Shown here: in pieces, positions 25,372 to 36,445 of the stretch
Position numbering within the stretch: the stretch's first letter is position 1
Layout: every line of letters begins with the position of its first letter
Origin: Mycobacterium kyorinense
GTDB taxonomy: Bacteria > Actinomycetota > Actinomycetes > Mycobacteriales > Mycobacteriaceae
Reading direction: 5' to 3'
Length of the DNA: 64,000 nt
NCBI RefSeq assembly: GCF_001672775.1
Contig: NZ_LZKJ01000133.1
Span: forward strand, 1 to 64,000
Notes under the pieces: model-generated
Database searches by the model: none
The model's input: the letters and a program-made list of their open reading frames with translations, nothing else
Told to the model about the DNA's origin: nothing
Program-made: the position numbers and the translations under genes

Positions 25372-26469
25372 CTACCAGCCGAGCAGCACGAGTTCAGAGC
25401 AGAAGGCCGGGCCCATCGCGATCATCAGCCCCAGCGAACCCGGCGGCGGTGGATCGGCCATGTTGGCCCGAAGCACGTCGAGCACAGACACCGACGAAAG
25501 ATTACCGTTGGTGCGCAACGAATTCCGGGTGTGATCCAGGGCGTCGGCGGACAAGTCCAGGACGTTTTCGACGGCATCGATCACCCGCGGACCGCCGGGG
25601 TGACAAACCCATGTCGAGATGTCGGAAGTAGTCAACCCGTGGTCGCTGAGGAACTCGCGGACGTCTTCGCCCAGGTACTTCTCGGCGACGGTGGCAACTT
25701 CGACGGACAAAATGATCTGGAACCCCTGGGTGCCGATGTTCCAGCCCATCACGTCTTCGGTGTCGGGGTAGATGCGGCTGCGGCTCGCCAGTACCCGCGG
25801 CCCAGTGGCCGGCCGATCGGAGCCTTTGGCGATGACGACGCCTGCGGCGTCCCCAAAGAGGCTGGAGGCCACCAGGTTGGCCATCGAATGGTCGTCTCGC
25901 TGAATGGTCAATGAGCAGAGTTCGACGGCCAGCAGCGCCGCCACTTGGTCGGGGTAAGCGCGCAGGTAGTCGGATAGCCGGGCGACGCCGGCGGCGCCGG
26001 CCACGCAGCCCAGTCCGAACAGTGGCAGGCGTTTGACGTCCGGCCGCAGGCCCACGCGGGTGGCCAATCGCGCTTCCAAGGTGGGCACCGCGAGCCCGGT
26101 CACCGTCGTCGACACGACGATGTCGACCTCGGAAGGTTTGACCTTGGCGGCGTCGAACGCCGACAGCAACGCCTGCTCGCCGAGATCCAGGGCGACCTCG
26201 AGGAAAGCGTCGTTGGCCTCGGTGAAGCCGCTCAGTTCGGCGTAGCGCGACAGGGGCAGCGCGTGGTGGCGCGAGGCCACTCCGCTGCTGGCGGTAAACC
26301 GGGCGAATTCGGCGCCGCCGAAGCCGGTCACCGCTGAGGCTATGTCGTCTTGACTGTTGAAGTGCGGCGGAAACTCGATCGCCACCGCCGCGAGAGAGGG
26401 GGCTGCCGACGTGCTGTCCGTCGTTACGCGCAGCCCAGAGGTCTCGGGGCGCATCCTGTCATTATCCAT
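25372..26469 (-). CDS. Type III polyketide synthase
   Basis: A 365-residue chalcone/stilbene synthase family enzyme. The catalytic triad is present: Cys155 (FGLGCVAGAAG), His290 (CHPGGPRVID) and Asn323 (NGNLSSVS). A final glycine loop is GLMIAMGPAFCSELVLL. Such enzymes extend fatty acyl-CoA with malonyl units to alkylpyrones or alkylresorcinols. It leads an operon with an ICMT methyltransferase and a flavoprotein, the same trio as Streptomyces srsABC. H37Rv keeps only the two tailoring genes here (Rv1138c, Rv1139c). Start at MDNDRMRPET; internal GTG starts are possible. Confidence 0.93.
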   Translation of the reverse strand: MDNDRMRPETSGLRVTTDSTSAAPSLAAVAIEFPPHFNSQDDIASAVTGFGGAEFARFTASSGVASRHHALPLSRYAELSGFTEANDAFLEVALDLGEQALLSAFDAAKVKPSEVDIVVSTTVTGLAVPTLEARLATRVGLRPDVKRLPLFGLGCVAGAAGVARLSDYLRAYPDQVAALLAVELCSLTIQRDDHSMANLVASSLFGDAAGVVIAKGSDRPATGPRVLASRSRIYPDTEDVMGWNIGTQGFQIILSVEVATVAEKYLGEDVREFLSDHGLTTSDISTWVCHPGGPRVIDAVENVLDLSADALDHTRNSLRTNGNLSSVSVLDVLRANMADPPPPGSLGLMIAMGPAFCSELVLLGW

Positions 26470-26816
26470 GTAGGCAGTACGTTACTGGCGCATTGATAGT
26501 TCAACCAAAAAATTGCACACGTGTGTAATGCGAAAGCGCCGCTTAATCGGCTGACGCGCGTTTTGGTTCCTCGGAAACCTTCGTTGCGATGATGGTTAAG
26601 TCATTGTCTCGCAAGCGAACTCAGCTGAGCGGGGCGGTGCGACAGGTGGAGCAAATCACGGCGGCGTGATGATTTAGAGCGACCCAAAATTCGGTGCGTC
26701 GGTTGTGCGGACCGGGTCAGGCAGCGCAGCCCGAAAATATCGCAGCAGTCATCAGCGGACTAGTCGGCGCACGTTTCCACCCCACCGGCACCGTCATCAT
26801 CGCTAGGTTGGGAGCT
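26470..26816. promoter_or_regulatory. Divergent intergenic region with a 16-bp palindrome
   Basis: This 347-bp gap separates the PKS operon from the epimerase gene. TTGCACACGTGTGTAA at 26513-26528 is a palindrome with one mismatched pair and a perfect 10-bp core, 44 bp upstream of the PKS start: a likely operator. A 26-codon ATG ORF at 26589-26669 has no other support. I see no RNA gene in the remainder. Confidence 0.5.
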
Positions 26817-27956
26817 GTGCGGATTCTTGTGACCGGCGCCACGGGCTACATCGGATCGCGCCTGGTAACCGCGCTGCTTGCCGACGGACATCATGTGTTC
26901 GCCGCGACGCGCGACCCGGCACGGCTGGGCCAGTTCGGCTGGGTCGACGACATCACTGCGGTTGCGCTGGATGCCTCCGATCCTGCCTCGACGCGTGCGG
27001 CGCTGGCCGTCGCCGGCCCCGTCGACGTCATCTACTACCTGGTGCACGCGATCGGTCAGCCCGGCTTCCGCGACGCCGACCAGAGCGCGGCCGCCAATGT
27101 CGCGGCCGCCGCCAAGGACGCTGAGGTGAAGCGCATCGTCTACCTGGGTGGCTTCGTACCCGATGACGACAATTTGTCCGAGCACTTGACCAGCCGGGCC
27201 GAGGTGGCCGCGGCGCTCACCACCGAGGGCGGGCCCGAGGTGGTGTGGCTGGGGGCGGCGCTGATCCTGGGCGCCGGCTCGACGTCGTTCGAGATGCTGC
27301 GCTATGTCGGCGACCGGTTTCCGCTCATGCCGATACCGCCGTGGATGGACAACCCGGTGGATCCGATCTCCATCCGGGACGTGCTGCACTACCTCGTCGC
27401 CGCCGCTGACCCGGCACAAGTACCGGCGGGCGCCTACGACATCGCCGGCCCCGACACCACGTCGTATCGGGAACTGCTGAAAACCTATGCGCGCATTTCC
27501 GGCAAATGGCACACCGGCCTGCCGGTGCGAGGTGTGGACACCGCGGTGGCCTCCCGCGTCACCGCGATCGCATTGCCGGTGCCCGACGGATTGGCCGCCG
27601 ACCTGGTCGAGTCGTTGGATCACCCGATGCGGGCATGTGGCCCCGGCCTGCGGGAGCTGGTGCCCGACCCGCCCGGCGGGCTGATCGGCGTCGACGAAGC
27701 CATCACCCGAGCGTTGTCCAACCCCCGGCCGCAGCCGGTCAACGCGCTGGCCGACCCCCATCACCTCGCCGACAGCGATCCGGGGTGGGCCGGCGGTGAC
27801 ACGCTGCGCATCCGTCGGCTCGCCAAAGCGGTGACGCCGCCGATCGCCCGGTCTGGTCTTGGGCTGGTGAATGCCGTTCCCGGTCCGATTGCCGGTGCAC
27901 TGCGAACCGGTCTCGACATCCTGATCACTCTGACCCCGAAGGGGCGTCCTGCATGA
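26817..27956 (+). CDS. NAD(P)-binding epimerase/SDR family protein
   Basis: A 379-residue protein from GTG (VRILVTGATGYIGSRLVTAL), with the extended-SDR glycine loop and DASDP acid loop. 'VKRIVYLGG' and 'EVVWLGAALILGAG' are typical of the NmrA/epimerase-like branch. A C-terminal extension of about 130 residues contains no recognised domain. It overlaps the CPBP gene by ATGA, so the two are co-translated. The substrate is unknown. Longer in-frame starts would run back through the promoter region. Confidence 0.82.
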   Translation: MRILVTGATGYIGSRLVTALLADGHHVFAATRDPARLGQFGWVDDITAVALDASDPASTRAALAVAGPVDVIYYLVHAIGQPGFRDADQSAAANVAAAAKDAEVKRIVYLGGFVPDDDNLSEHLTSRAEVAAALTTEGGPEVVWLGAALILGAGSTSFEMLRYVGDRFPLMPIPPWMDNPVDPISIRDVLHYLVAAADPAQVPAGAYDIAGPDTTSYRELLKTYARISGKWHTGLPVRGVDTAVASRVTAIALPVPDGLAADLVESLDHPMRACGPGLRELVPDPPGGLIGVDEAITRALSNPRPQPVNALADPHHLADSDPGWAGGDTLRIRRLAKAVTPPIARSGLGLVNAVPGPIAGALRTGLDILITLTPKGRPA

Positions 27957-28675
27957 CCGACCTGAGCACTCGCCCGCACACCAGCGCGTTGCAGGAGATC
28001 CGTCGCGCGATCACCAATGTCGCAGTGCCGCACCATGAGCCGCCTTCGGTGGTGCGCAGGCGGCGCATCGTCGTCGCGATCGTGTTGGTGCTCGGCGCGG
28101 TAGTGCTGGGATTATCCATGACCCGGCGTCCCGGCGAGGCGAGCTTCTACTGGTTGACGCTGGCGTTGAGTGCGGTGTGGCTGGTCGGCGCGTTTGCCTC
28201 CGGACCGCTCCACCTGGGCGGAATCTGTTGGCGCGGCCGCAACCAGCGCCCGGTCATCACCGGAAGCACCACCGGCTTGGTGCTGGGCGGCGTCTTCGTG
28301 CTCGGAGGAGTGATCGCCAAACAGATTCCGGCCGTTTCGGATCTGATCACCCGGGTCTTCCAATTCGCCGACCAGGGGTCGTGGCGGCTGACTTTGGCCA
28401 TCGCGTTGTTAGGTGCTATCGCTGAGGAATTGTTTTACCGCGGGGCGCTGTACACCGCGTTGGGCCGACACCACCCGGTAGTCATCTCGACGGTCATCTA
28501 CGTCGTCGCCACGCTGGCCAGCCAGAATCTGATGCTGGGGTTCGCGGCGATCATCCTCGGCGCGGTGTGCGCATTGGAGCGCCGCGCGACCGGCGGGGTG
28601 TTGGCACCGATACTGACCCACTTTGTGTGGAGCTTGGTCGTCATACTCGCGCTGCCACCGCTGTTCGGGTTCTAG
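27953..28675 (+). CDS. CPBP-family intramembrane metalloprotease (CAAX/bacteriocin-processing type)
   Basis: A 240-residue membrane protein, H37Rv Rv1140-like. Motif 1, EELFYRGAL, near residue 160 and the later HFVWS supply the Glu-Glu and His residues of the Abi/CPBP glutamic-type intramembrane protease family. About seven hydrophobic stretches are visible. It is coupled to the epimerase gene by an ATGA overlap. The target protein is unknown. Confidence 0.85.
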   Translation: MTDLSTRPHTSALQEIRRAITNVAVPHHEPPSVVRRRRIVVAIVLVLGAVVLGLSMTRRPGEASFYWLTLALSAVWLVGAFASGPLHLGGICWRGRNQRPVITGSTTGLVLGGVFVLGGVIAKQIPAVSDLITRVFQFADQGSWRLTLAIALLGAIAEELFYRGALYTALGRHHPVVISTVIYVVATLASQNLMLGFAAIILGAVCALERRATGGVLAPILTHFVWSLVVILALPPLFGF

Positions 28676-28703
28676 CCGTCGCTCAGTGCGATGCGCTCCG
28701 ACC

Positions 28704-29504
28704 TCAGCGATCGGTGAAATTCGGAGTGCGGCGCTGTTGGAAGGCCGTCGCGCCCTCGATGAAGTCGTGGGCCTTCAGCAGCTTCGCCTGACCTTGCATC
28801 TCGCGGTGTAGCGCCGGCTCCAACTCGGTGAGCGTGGCCGCGTTGATGGCCTCCTTCGTCTTGGCGAAGGCCACTGCCGGGCCGGACAGCAGCCCGGACA
28901 CCACCCTGTCGACCTCCTCGTCGAAGGCGGCCGCCGGATACACCGCGCTGATCAGGCCGCTGGCCAGTGCATCGGTGGCGGGGAGGCGTTCGGCCAGCAA
29001 CGCCATCCGCATCGCCCGGGTACGGCCGATCGCGGCGGCCACCAACGCCGACGCGCCGCCGTCGGGCATCAAGCCCACCTTCGTGAAGGCGAGCATGAAA
29101 TACGCTGCGTCCGAAGCCAATACAAGATCGCACGCCAAGGCCAGTGATACCCCGACACCGGCGCACGGTCCCTGCACGACCGCGACGACCGGTCGCGGCA
29201 CCGCAGTGATCGCAAGGACCGCGCGGTTGGCTTCCACGATGATGTCAGTCGCCGGGCCCCGACCGGACACGTCGTCGGCGCTCATCCCGGCGCCGGAGCT
29301 GAAGGCCCGGCCGGCGCCCCCGAGCCGCACCAACTTGACCCGCGGATCGACAGCGGCACGTTCCATGGCCTCGGCGATGCCGGCCAACACCGGCGTCGTT
29401 AGCGAGTTGAGGCTGTCCGGCCGATTAATCGTCACTGACAGCACACCGTCGGCCAGCGTCACGGATAGGCCTTCAACGGGCGTGAGGACGGCTGAATTCA
29501 CCAT
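28704..29504 (-). CDS. echA: Enoyl-CoA hydratase/isomerase (EchA10/EchA11-like)
   Basis: A 266-residue crotonase-fold protein starting MVNSAVLTPVEGLSVTLADG, with AFSSGAGMSADD in the oxyanion region and VQGPCAGVGVSLALACDL. It sits where H37Rv has two paralogues, echA11 and echA10 (about 268 residues each); only one copy is present here. It is divergent from mcr. The much longer open frame upstream of its ATG crosses into mcr and is not used. Confidence 0.88.
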   Translation of the reverse strand: MVNSAVLTPVEGLSVTLADGVLSVTINRPDSLNSLTTPVLAGIAEAMERAAVDPRVKLVRLGGAGRAFSSGAGMSADDVSGRGPATDIIVEANRAVLAITAVPRPVVAVVQGPCAGVGVSLALACDLVLASDAAYFMLAFTKVGLMPDGGASALVAAAIGRTRAMRMALLAERLPATDALASGLISAVYPAAAFDEEVDRVVSGLLSGPAVAFAKTKEAINAATLTELEPALHREMQGQAKLLKAHDFIEGATAFQQRRTPNFTDR

Positions 29505-29615
29505 GCGGATCACCTTAAGTGACCGGGCTGCATGGCAGCCGGGGGCGGCTGCGAAGATGCGAGGGGCGGGTTGTTCGTGGTGACAAGCCGGTTGTTTTCG
29601 ACAAGGAGGTCGTAG

Positions 29616-30698
29616 ATGGCGGGACCGCTGTCCGGGTTGCGGGTGGTCGAACTGGCAGGCATCGGGCCGGGCCCGCATGCCGCGATGATCCTCGGGGACC
29701 TCGGCGCCGACGTCGTGCGCATCGAACGGCCGGGCTCGCCCGGCGCGGGAACCCCGCAGTCCACGCTGCGCAACCGGCGGCTGGTGACCGCCGACCTCAA
29801 ATCCGACGAGGGACGCGACCTGGTTCTGAAGCTGGCCGCGAAGGCCGACGTGCTGATCGAGGGCTACCGGCCCGGCGTGACCGAGCGGCTCGGCTTGGGC
29901 CCGCAGGACTGCGCGAAGGTCAACGACCGCTTGGTGTATGCCCGGATGACGGGCTGGGGCCAGACCGGTCCGCGCAGCCAGCAGGCCGGACATGACATCA
30001 ACTACATCTCGCTGAACGGCGTCCTGCACGCCATCGGCCGAGCGGGCGAGCGGCCGGTGCCGCCGCTGAACCTGGTCGGCGACTTCGGCGGCGGGTCGAT
30101 GTTCCTGTTGGTCGGCATCTTGTCTGCGCTGTGGGAGCGGCAAACCTCGGGCAAGGGCCAGGTTGTCGACGCAGCGATGATCGACGGGTCGTCGGTGCTG
30201 GTGCAGATGATGTGGGGGATGCGCGCGTCCGGCGTCTGGTCCGACGAGCGCGGCACCAACATGCTCGACGGCGGCGCGCCCTACTACGACACCTACGAAT
30301 GCTCCGACGGCCGCTATGTCGCGGTGGGCGCCATCGAGCCGCAGTTCTACGCGGCGCTGCTGTCCGGCCTCGGCCTGGACCCCGCCGACCTGCCGGGGCA
30401 AAACGACGTCGCGCGCTGGCCGGAATTGCGAGCCCGGCTCACCGAGGCCTTCGCCGCCAAAGACCGCGATCACTGGGCCGGGGTGTTCGCCGATTCCGAC
30501 GCCTGTGTGACGCCCATCCTGGCGTTCGGCGAGGTGGAAGCCGAACCGCACGTCACCGAGCGCAACACCTTCTACCAGGACGACGGCGGACTGCAGCCGC
30601 TACCGGCGCCGCGGTTCTCGCGCAGTGTCACCGACAGGCCGCGCCCACCGGTACAGCCCCGTGGCAACGCCGAAGCCGTCCTCGACGACTGGGTATAG
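29616..30698 (+). CDS. mcr: Alpha-methylacyl-CoA racemase
   Basis: A 360-residue family III CoA-transferase fold enzyme. The catalytic residues known from M. tuberculosis MCR are conserved at the same numbers: His126 (GHDINY), Asp156 (GDFGGG) and Glu241 (AIEPQF). It interconverts 2R and 2S methyl-branched acyl-CoA, needed for beta-oxidation of branched lipids and sterol side chains. ATG follows GACAAGGAGGTCGTAG, a good ribosome-binding site. It leads mcr-SDR-NMO. Confidence 0.96.
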   Translation: MAGPLSGLRVVELAGIGPGPHAAMILGDLGADVVRIERPGSPGAGTPQSTLRNRRLVTADLKSDEGRDLVLKLAAKADVLIEGYRPGVTERLGLGPQDCAKVNDRLVYARMTGWGQTGPRSQQAGHDINYISLNGVLHAIGRAGERPVPPLNLVGDFGGGSMFLLVGILSALWERQTSGKGQVVDAAMIDGSSVLVQMMWGMRASGVWSDERGTNMLDGGAPYYDTYECSDGRYVAVGAIEPQFYAALLSGLGLDPADLPGQNDVARWPELRARLTEAFAAKDRDHWAGVFADSDACVTPILAFGEVEAEPHVTERNTFYQDDGGLQPLPAPRFSRSVTDRPRPPVQPRGNAEAVLDDWV

Positions 30699-30752
30699 TC
30701 CCGACCAACCAGTAGGTCGACACCTGCGGTCGGCCGGAAAGGAAATGTTCGC

Positions 30753-32610
<1,858 letters not shown>

Positions 32611-32708
32611 GCCTAGCGGGGCATCAGAACAAAAGCAGAATCAACGTCGAGGGCAAACTCACCTGATCAGCGGGGTGGCCGTAGCAACGGCCACGCCCTG
32701 CGCGACAG

Positions 32709-32864
32709 TCAGCTCGCGGTAGGTAGCGGGTGCCAGTCGTCGACCTGCTCCGAGGTCTCGCCCTCTACCAGCATGTCGCCGTGGTAGAGAGCCTCGAAGT
32801 CGGCCTTGATGACGTCGGCACTCGAGTCGTCGATCCACATGTTTATGAGCGTATGGGTCACCAT
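32709..32864 (-). CDS. Small hypothetical protein, 51 residues
   Basis: An ATG-initiated ORF encodes MVTHTLINMWIDDSSADVIK followed by ADFEALYHGDMLVEGE and a short acidic tail. It is rich in Asp and Glu, uses GC-rich codons at third positions like its neighbours, and has a hydrophobic/acidic pattern of a folded peptide. No Shine-Dalgarno site is clear; a second ATG eight codons in would give 43 residues. I do not recognise a family. It could be the surviving end of a larger gene. Confidence 0.4.
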   Translation of the reverse strand: MVTHTLINMWIDDSSADVIKADFEALYHGDMLVEGETSEQVDDWHPLPTAS

Positions 32865-33179
32865 TAAGGAATCGTTGAGTCACGATTCGGAAAATGGTGG
32901 CAATTCTTACCGCTGGGTAGGGTCGCTCCCAGCGCGACGGCGTGGTCGCTCGGCCGGTACGAAGCGCGGGACAAAGAGTCCGGGTTGTTGGAACTCGCTA
33001 TTTGTCAGATGTCTAAAGCCATAGGCTTCGGGGCACGCATGTCCCGATGGCCGGCGTTGCGGTGAACCATCCCGAATGCCCATACGTCCTAACTGCTAGG
33101 GCATTGAAGGCAGGCCTGAAACGACGCCGATAACTTGCCGCTGATAAGTTACCGCCGGCATGGCGGCGGAAGGACCCGC
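32865..33179. promoter_or_regulatory. mmpL13 upstream region with an inverted repeat
   Basis: No gene is visible in these 315 bp. Near the 3' end TAACTT (33131-33136) and AAGTTA (33146-33151) form an inverted repeat with a 9-bp centre, 29 bp before the mmpL13 ATG, suggesting an operator. GGCGGAAGGA just before the ATG is a ribosome-binding site. Confidence 0.4.
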
Positions 33180-35576
33180 ATGCTGCAGCGAATCGCTCGA
33201 CTGGCGCTCGTCGCCCCGGGCAAGATCGTCGCGGTAGCGCTCCTTGTCCTGGTGGGAGCCGTGATCTTCGGCATCCCCGTGCCCAAGAGTCTGTCGGCGG
33301 GCGGCTTCCAGGATCCGACGTCGGAGTCGGCGCGAGCCACCCGGTTGCTGACCGACAAGTTCGGCGAGAGCGATCAGAAGATGCTGGTCGTGGTAACAGC
33401 GCCCGAAGGCGCCGACAGCGAACAAGCCCGCCAGGTGGGCACCGACATCGTCGAACACTTGCAACAGTCGCCGCTGGTCTTCAATGTGTCCTCGCCCTGG
33501 ACCTCGCCGCAGGCTGCCGCCGGCCTGATGAGCAAGGACCAGAAGGCCGGATTGATCGTGACCAACCTCAAGGGCGGCGAGAACAATGCGCAGAAATACG
33601 CCAGGACGCTCTCGGATGAGGTGATCCACGATCGCGGCGACGTCAGCGTCGAAGCCGGCGGGGTGGCGATGGTGTATGCCCAGATCACCCATCAGAATGA
33701 GCGCGACCTGCTGTTGATGGAGTCGATCGCGATCCCGCTGAGCTTCGTCGTGCTGATATGGGTCTTCGGCGGGCTGCTGGCGGCGGCACTGCCCCTGATG
33801 CTGGGCGGGCTGGCGATCGTGGGCTCGATGTCGGTGTTGCGGTTCATCAGCTTCAGCACCGACGTGTCGATCTTCGCGCTCAACCTGAGCACCGCGATGG
33901 GGCTGGCGTTGGCCATCGACTACACGCTGCTGATCATCAGCCGCTACCGCGACGAGTTGGCCGAGGGCACACCTCGAGACCAGGCGCTGATTCGCACGAT
34001 GGCCACGGCTGGACGCACCGTGCTGTTCTCCGCGACGACGGTCGCCTTGTCGATGGCGTTCATGGTGCTGTTCCCGATGTACTTCCTGAAGTCGTTCGCC
34101 TACGCCGGCGTGGCCACCGTGGCGTTCGTGGCCGTCGCGGCAGTGGTGGTGACTCCGGCCGCCATCGTCCTGCTGGGCCCGCGGTTGGACTCGCTGGACG
34201 TGCGCCGACTGGTGGGTGTGCTGGCGCCCCGGCTACGGCGCGGCGCAGAGCATGCGGACAGACCGGTGGAGCAGTTGTTCTGGTATCGCTCGACGAAGTT
34301 CGTGATGCGCCGCGCGGTGCCGATCGGCTTGGCGGTCATCGCGTTGCTGCTGGTGCTCGGGGCCCCATTCCTCGGCGTGAAGTGGGGGTTTCCCGATGAT
34401 CGGGTGCTGCCGCAGTGGGCGTCGCCGCATCGGGTCGGCGATCAGCTACGCGACAACTTCCCCGAGAATTCGACGACCGCGGTGCCTGTCGTCGTGCCCG
34501 ACGTCGGCGGAGTCAGCCAACGCGACCTCGAGCGCTACGCCGCCGACCTGTCGCGGGTGACCGACGTCGCTGCGGTGACCGCCCCCACCGGGACGTTCGT
34601 CGCGGGCAGCCGGGCGGGGCCACCGGCGGCAGCCACCGGCATGGCCGACGGCAGCGCATTTCTGACCGTTGCCAGCACCGCACCGCTGTTCTCTCAGGCC
34701 TCCACCACCCAGTTGGACCGGTTGAAAGCCGTGCCCGGCCCGGCCGGCCACGCCGTCGAGATGGCAGGGCTGGCGCAGATCAACCGCGACAGCGTGAACG
34801 CGATCATGACCCGGCTGCCGCTCGTCTTGGGACTGATTGCCGCAATCACCTTTGCGTTGCTGTTTTTGCTCACCGGCAGTGTGGTGTTGCCACTGAAAGC
34901 GCTGGTGCTCAATGTGTTGTCGCTGACCGCGGCGTTCGGTGCGCTGGTGTGGATCTTCCAGGACGGACATCTCGGCGCGCTGGGAACCACACCCAGCGGC
35001 ACACTCGAGGCCAACATGCCGGTGTTGCTGTTCTGCATCGCGTTCGGGTTGTCGATGGATTACGAAGTGTTCTTGGTGTCCCGAATCCGCGAGTACTGGC
35101 TGCAGTCCCCGGTGGCCCGGTTGGCGCGCCCCGCCGCCGCAGCCGCCCGCGCGGCCAACGACGAGAGCGTGGCGCTTGGACTGGCCCGCACCGGCCGAGT
35201 TATCACGGCCGCTGCGCTGGTGATGTCGATATCGTTTGCTGCGCTGATCGCCGCGCAGGTGTCGTTCATGCGGATGTTCGGCGTCGGCCTGACCCTTGCC
35301 GTACTGGTGGACGCCACCTTGGTGCGCATGGTGCTGGTGCCGGCTTTCATGCACGTGCTGGGTCGATGGAACTGGTGGGCGCCCAAACCGCTGGCCTGGA
35401 TGCACGAGCGGTTCGGGATCAGCGAAAGCGGTACTGCGACGCCTGCAACTGCGGCCCACCGGGCGGGGCGGCACCGCCGCGACAGCGTCGTGCCGGCTCA
35501 ACCGCTCGTGCACCACAACGATGCGGGGCAGCCGGCCCGGTGGGTCGCCGACGGCGGTTACGGTTCCGATGGGTGA
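33180..35576 (+). CDS. mmpL13: MmpL-family RND transporter, intact MmpL13
   Basis: A 798-residue RND transporter with two hydrophobic halves: one N-terminal segment, a periplasmic loop (about 40-180), a helix block with STAMGLALAIDYTLLIISRY, a second loop, and a C-terminal block with IAFGLSMDYEVFLVSRIREY. The two DY motifs are the RND proton-relay positions. The adjacent methyltransferase matches Rv1147. In H37Rv this locus is split into mmpL13a (Rv1145) and mmpL13b (Rv1146); here it is one reading frame. It probably exports a lipid; substrate unknown. Confidence 0.92.
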   Translation: MLQRIARLALVAPGKIVAVALLVLVGAVIFGIPVPKSLSAGGFQDPTSESARATRLLTDKFGESDQKMLVVVTAPEGADSEQARQVGTDIVEHLQQSPLVFNVSSPWTSPQAAAGLMSKDQKAGLIVTNLKGGENNAQKYARTLSDEVIHDRGDVSVEAGGVAMVYAQITHQNERDLLLMESIAIPLSFVVLIWVFGGLLAAALPLMLGGLAIVGSMSVLRFISFSTDVSIFALNLSTAMGLALAIDYTLLIISRYRDELAEGTPRDQALIRTMATAGRTVLFSATTVALSMAFMVLFPMYFLKSFAYAGVATVAFVAVAAVVVTPAAIVLLGPRLDSLDVRRLVGVLAPRLRRGAEHADRPVEQLFWYRSTKFVMRRAVPIGLAVIALLLVLGAPFLGVKWGFPDDRVLPQWASPHRVGDQLRDNFPENSTTAVPVVVPDVGGVSQRDLERYAADLSRVTDVAAVTAPTGTFVAGSRAGPPAAATGMADGSAFLTVASTAPLFSQASTTQLDRLKAVPGPAGHAVEMAGLAQINRDSVNAIMTRLPLVLGLIAAITFALLFLLTGSVVLPLKALVLNVLSLTAAFGALVWIFQDGHLGALGTTPSGTLEANMPVLLFCIAFGLSMDYEVFLVSRIREYWLQSPVARLARPAAAAARAANDESVALGLARTGRVITAAALVMSISFAALIAAQVSFMRMFGVGLTLAVLVDATLVRMVLVPAFMHVLGRWNWWAPKPLAWMHERFGISESGTATPATAAHRAGRHRRDSVVPAQPLVHHNDAGQPARWVADGGYGSDG

Positions 35577-35733
35577 TTTCCGGCGACGACGGGCTCCACC
35601 CGGCTCGGGCGATCTGCGGGCAGTCTTTTGCGGGCATATGGTGGCCGGAATGGTTGGTACTGACGCCACCCCGCAACAAATGGTGGACTGGCTGATGGCT
35701 TTGGACATACCTTCGGAGGGTTCGCACGTATGA
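35569..35733 (+). CDS. Possible 54-residue leader ORF coupled to the methyltransferase
   Basis: An ATG overlapping the end of mmpL13 opens 54 codons ending in a TGA that overlaps the methyltransferase ATG (ATGA). The C-terminal part, GTDATPQQMVDWLMALDIPS, looks protein-like; the Arg/Gly-rich first 20 residues do not. An internal ATG at 35639 would give 31 residues. The coupling is the main argument. A chance open frame is quite possible. Confidence 0.25.
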   Translation: MGDFRRRRAPPGSGDLRAVFCGHMVAGMVGTDATPQQMVDWLMALDIPSEGSHV

Positions 35734-36365
35734 CACCGGCATCCACGGTCGACAATCCGTTCTTCGCCCGCATCTGGCCCACGATCGCCGCGCACGAAAC
35801 CGAGCAGATCCGTGCGCTGCGCCGGGAGAATTTGTCTGGGCTGTCCGGCCGGGTGCTGGAAGTCGGCGCCGGTGTCGGCACCAACTTCGCCTTCTACCCG
35901 AACTCCGTCGACCAGGTGGTGGCCGTGGAGCCGGAGCCGCGATTGTCGGCGCGTGCCCGCGCCGCCGCAGCGGATGCCCCCGTCCCGGTCCGGGTCACCG
36001 ACGACGCGGTCGAAGACTTCGCCAGCGATGAGCCGTTTGACGCGGTGGTGTGCTCGCTGGTGCTGTGCTCGGTCGGTGACCCCGATGATGTTCTCCGCCA
36101 ACTACATTCGCGGCTTCGCCCGGGCGGGCAGCTGCGGTATCTCGAGCATGTGGCCAGCAGCGGATTTCGGGGCCGGCTGCAGCGTCTGGCGGACGCCACG
36201 ATCTGGCCTCGGCTGCTGGGCAACTGCCACACTCATCGGGACACCGAGCGAGCGATCGTCGGCGCCGGTTTCGAAGTCGAGGACGCTCGACGCGAGACGA
36301 CGATGCCGGCGTGGCTGCCGTTACCGGTCTCGGAGTTCGCGCTGGGCCGCGCACGTCGCTCCTGA
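35730..36365 (+). CDS. SAM-dependent methyltransferase (Rv1147-like)
   Basis: A 211-residue class I methyltransferase. Motif I is RVLEVGAGVGTNFAFYP, the acidic loop VVAVEPEPRL follows, and motif post-I/IV is FDAVVCSLVLCSVGDPDD, as in UbiE/PhoD-like small-molecule methylases. It lies 153 bp after mmpL13, as in H37Rv. A lipid or phospholipid N-methylase role is possible, not shown. Confidence 0.88.
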   Translation: MTPASTVDNPFFARIWPTIAAHETEQIRALRRENLSGLSGRVLEVGAGVGTNFAFYPNSVDQVVAVEPEPRLSARARAAAADAPVPVRVTDDAVEDFASDEPFDAVVCSLVLCSVGDPDDVLRQLHSRLRPGGQLRYLEHVASSGFRGRLQRLADATIWPRLLGNCHTHRDTERAIVGAGFEVEDARRETTMPAWLPLPVSEFALGRARRS

Positions 36366-36445
36366 CTTTGCACCGACACTGCGGTGCGATTTGCGGACAA
36401 AACGCGATCTGTGCGCAGTCTCGGCGCCGCTATCGCAGGCTCGGC

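Noticed and set aside
23859..26470. A possible transposon or phage insertion around the PKS cluster
   Set aside because: No inverted-repeat ends, transposase, integrase or tRNA are seen, and base composition looks like the surroundings.
26589..26669. A 26-codon ATG ORF in the PKS-epimerase gap
   Set aside because: No ribosome-binding site, no neighbour coupling and no recognisable sequence; chance is likely.
28704..30551. A 615-codon open frame on the minus strand
   Set aside because: Only the first-strand part up to 29504 is an enoyl-CoA hydratase; the remainder is antisense to mcr.
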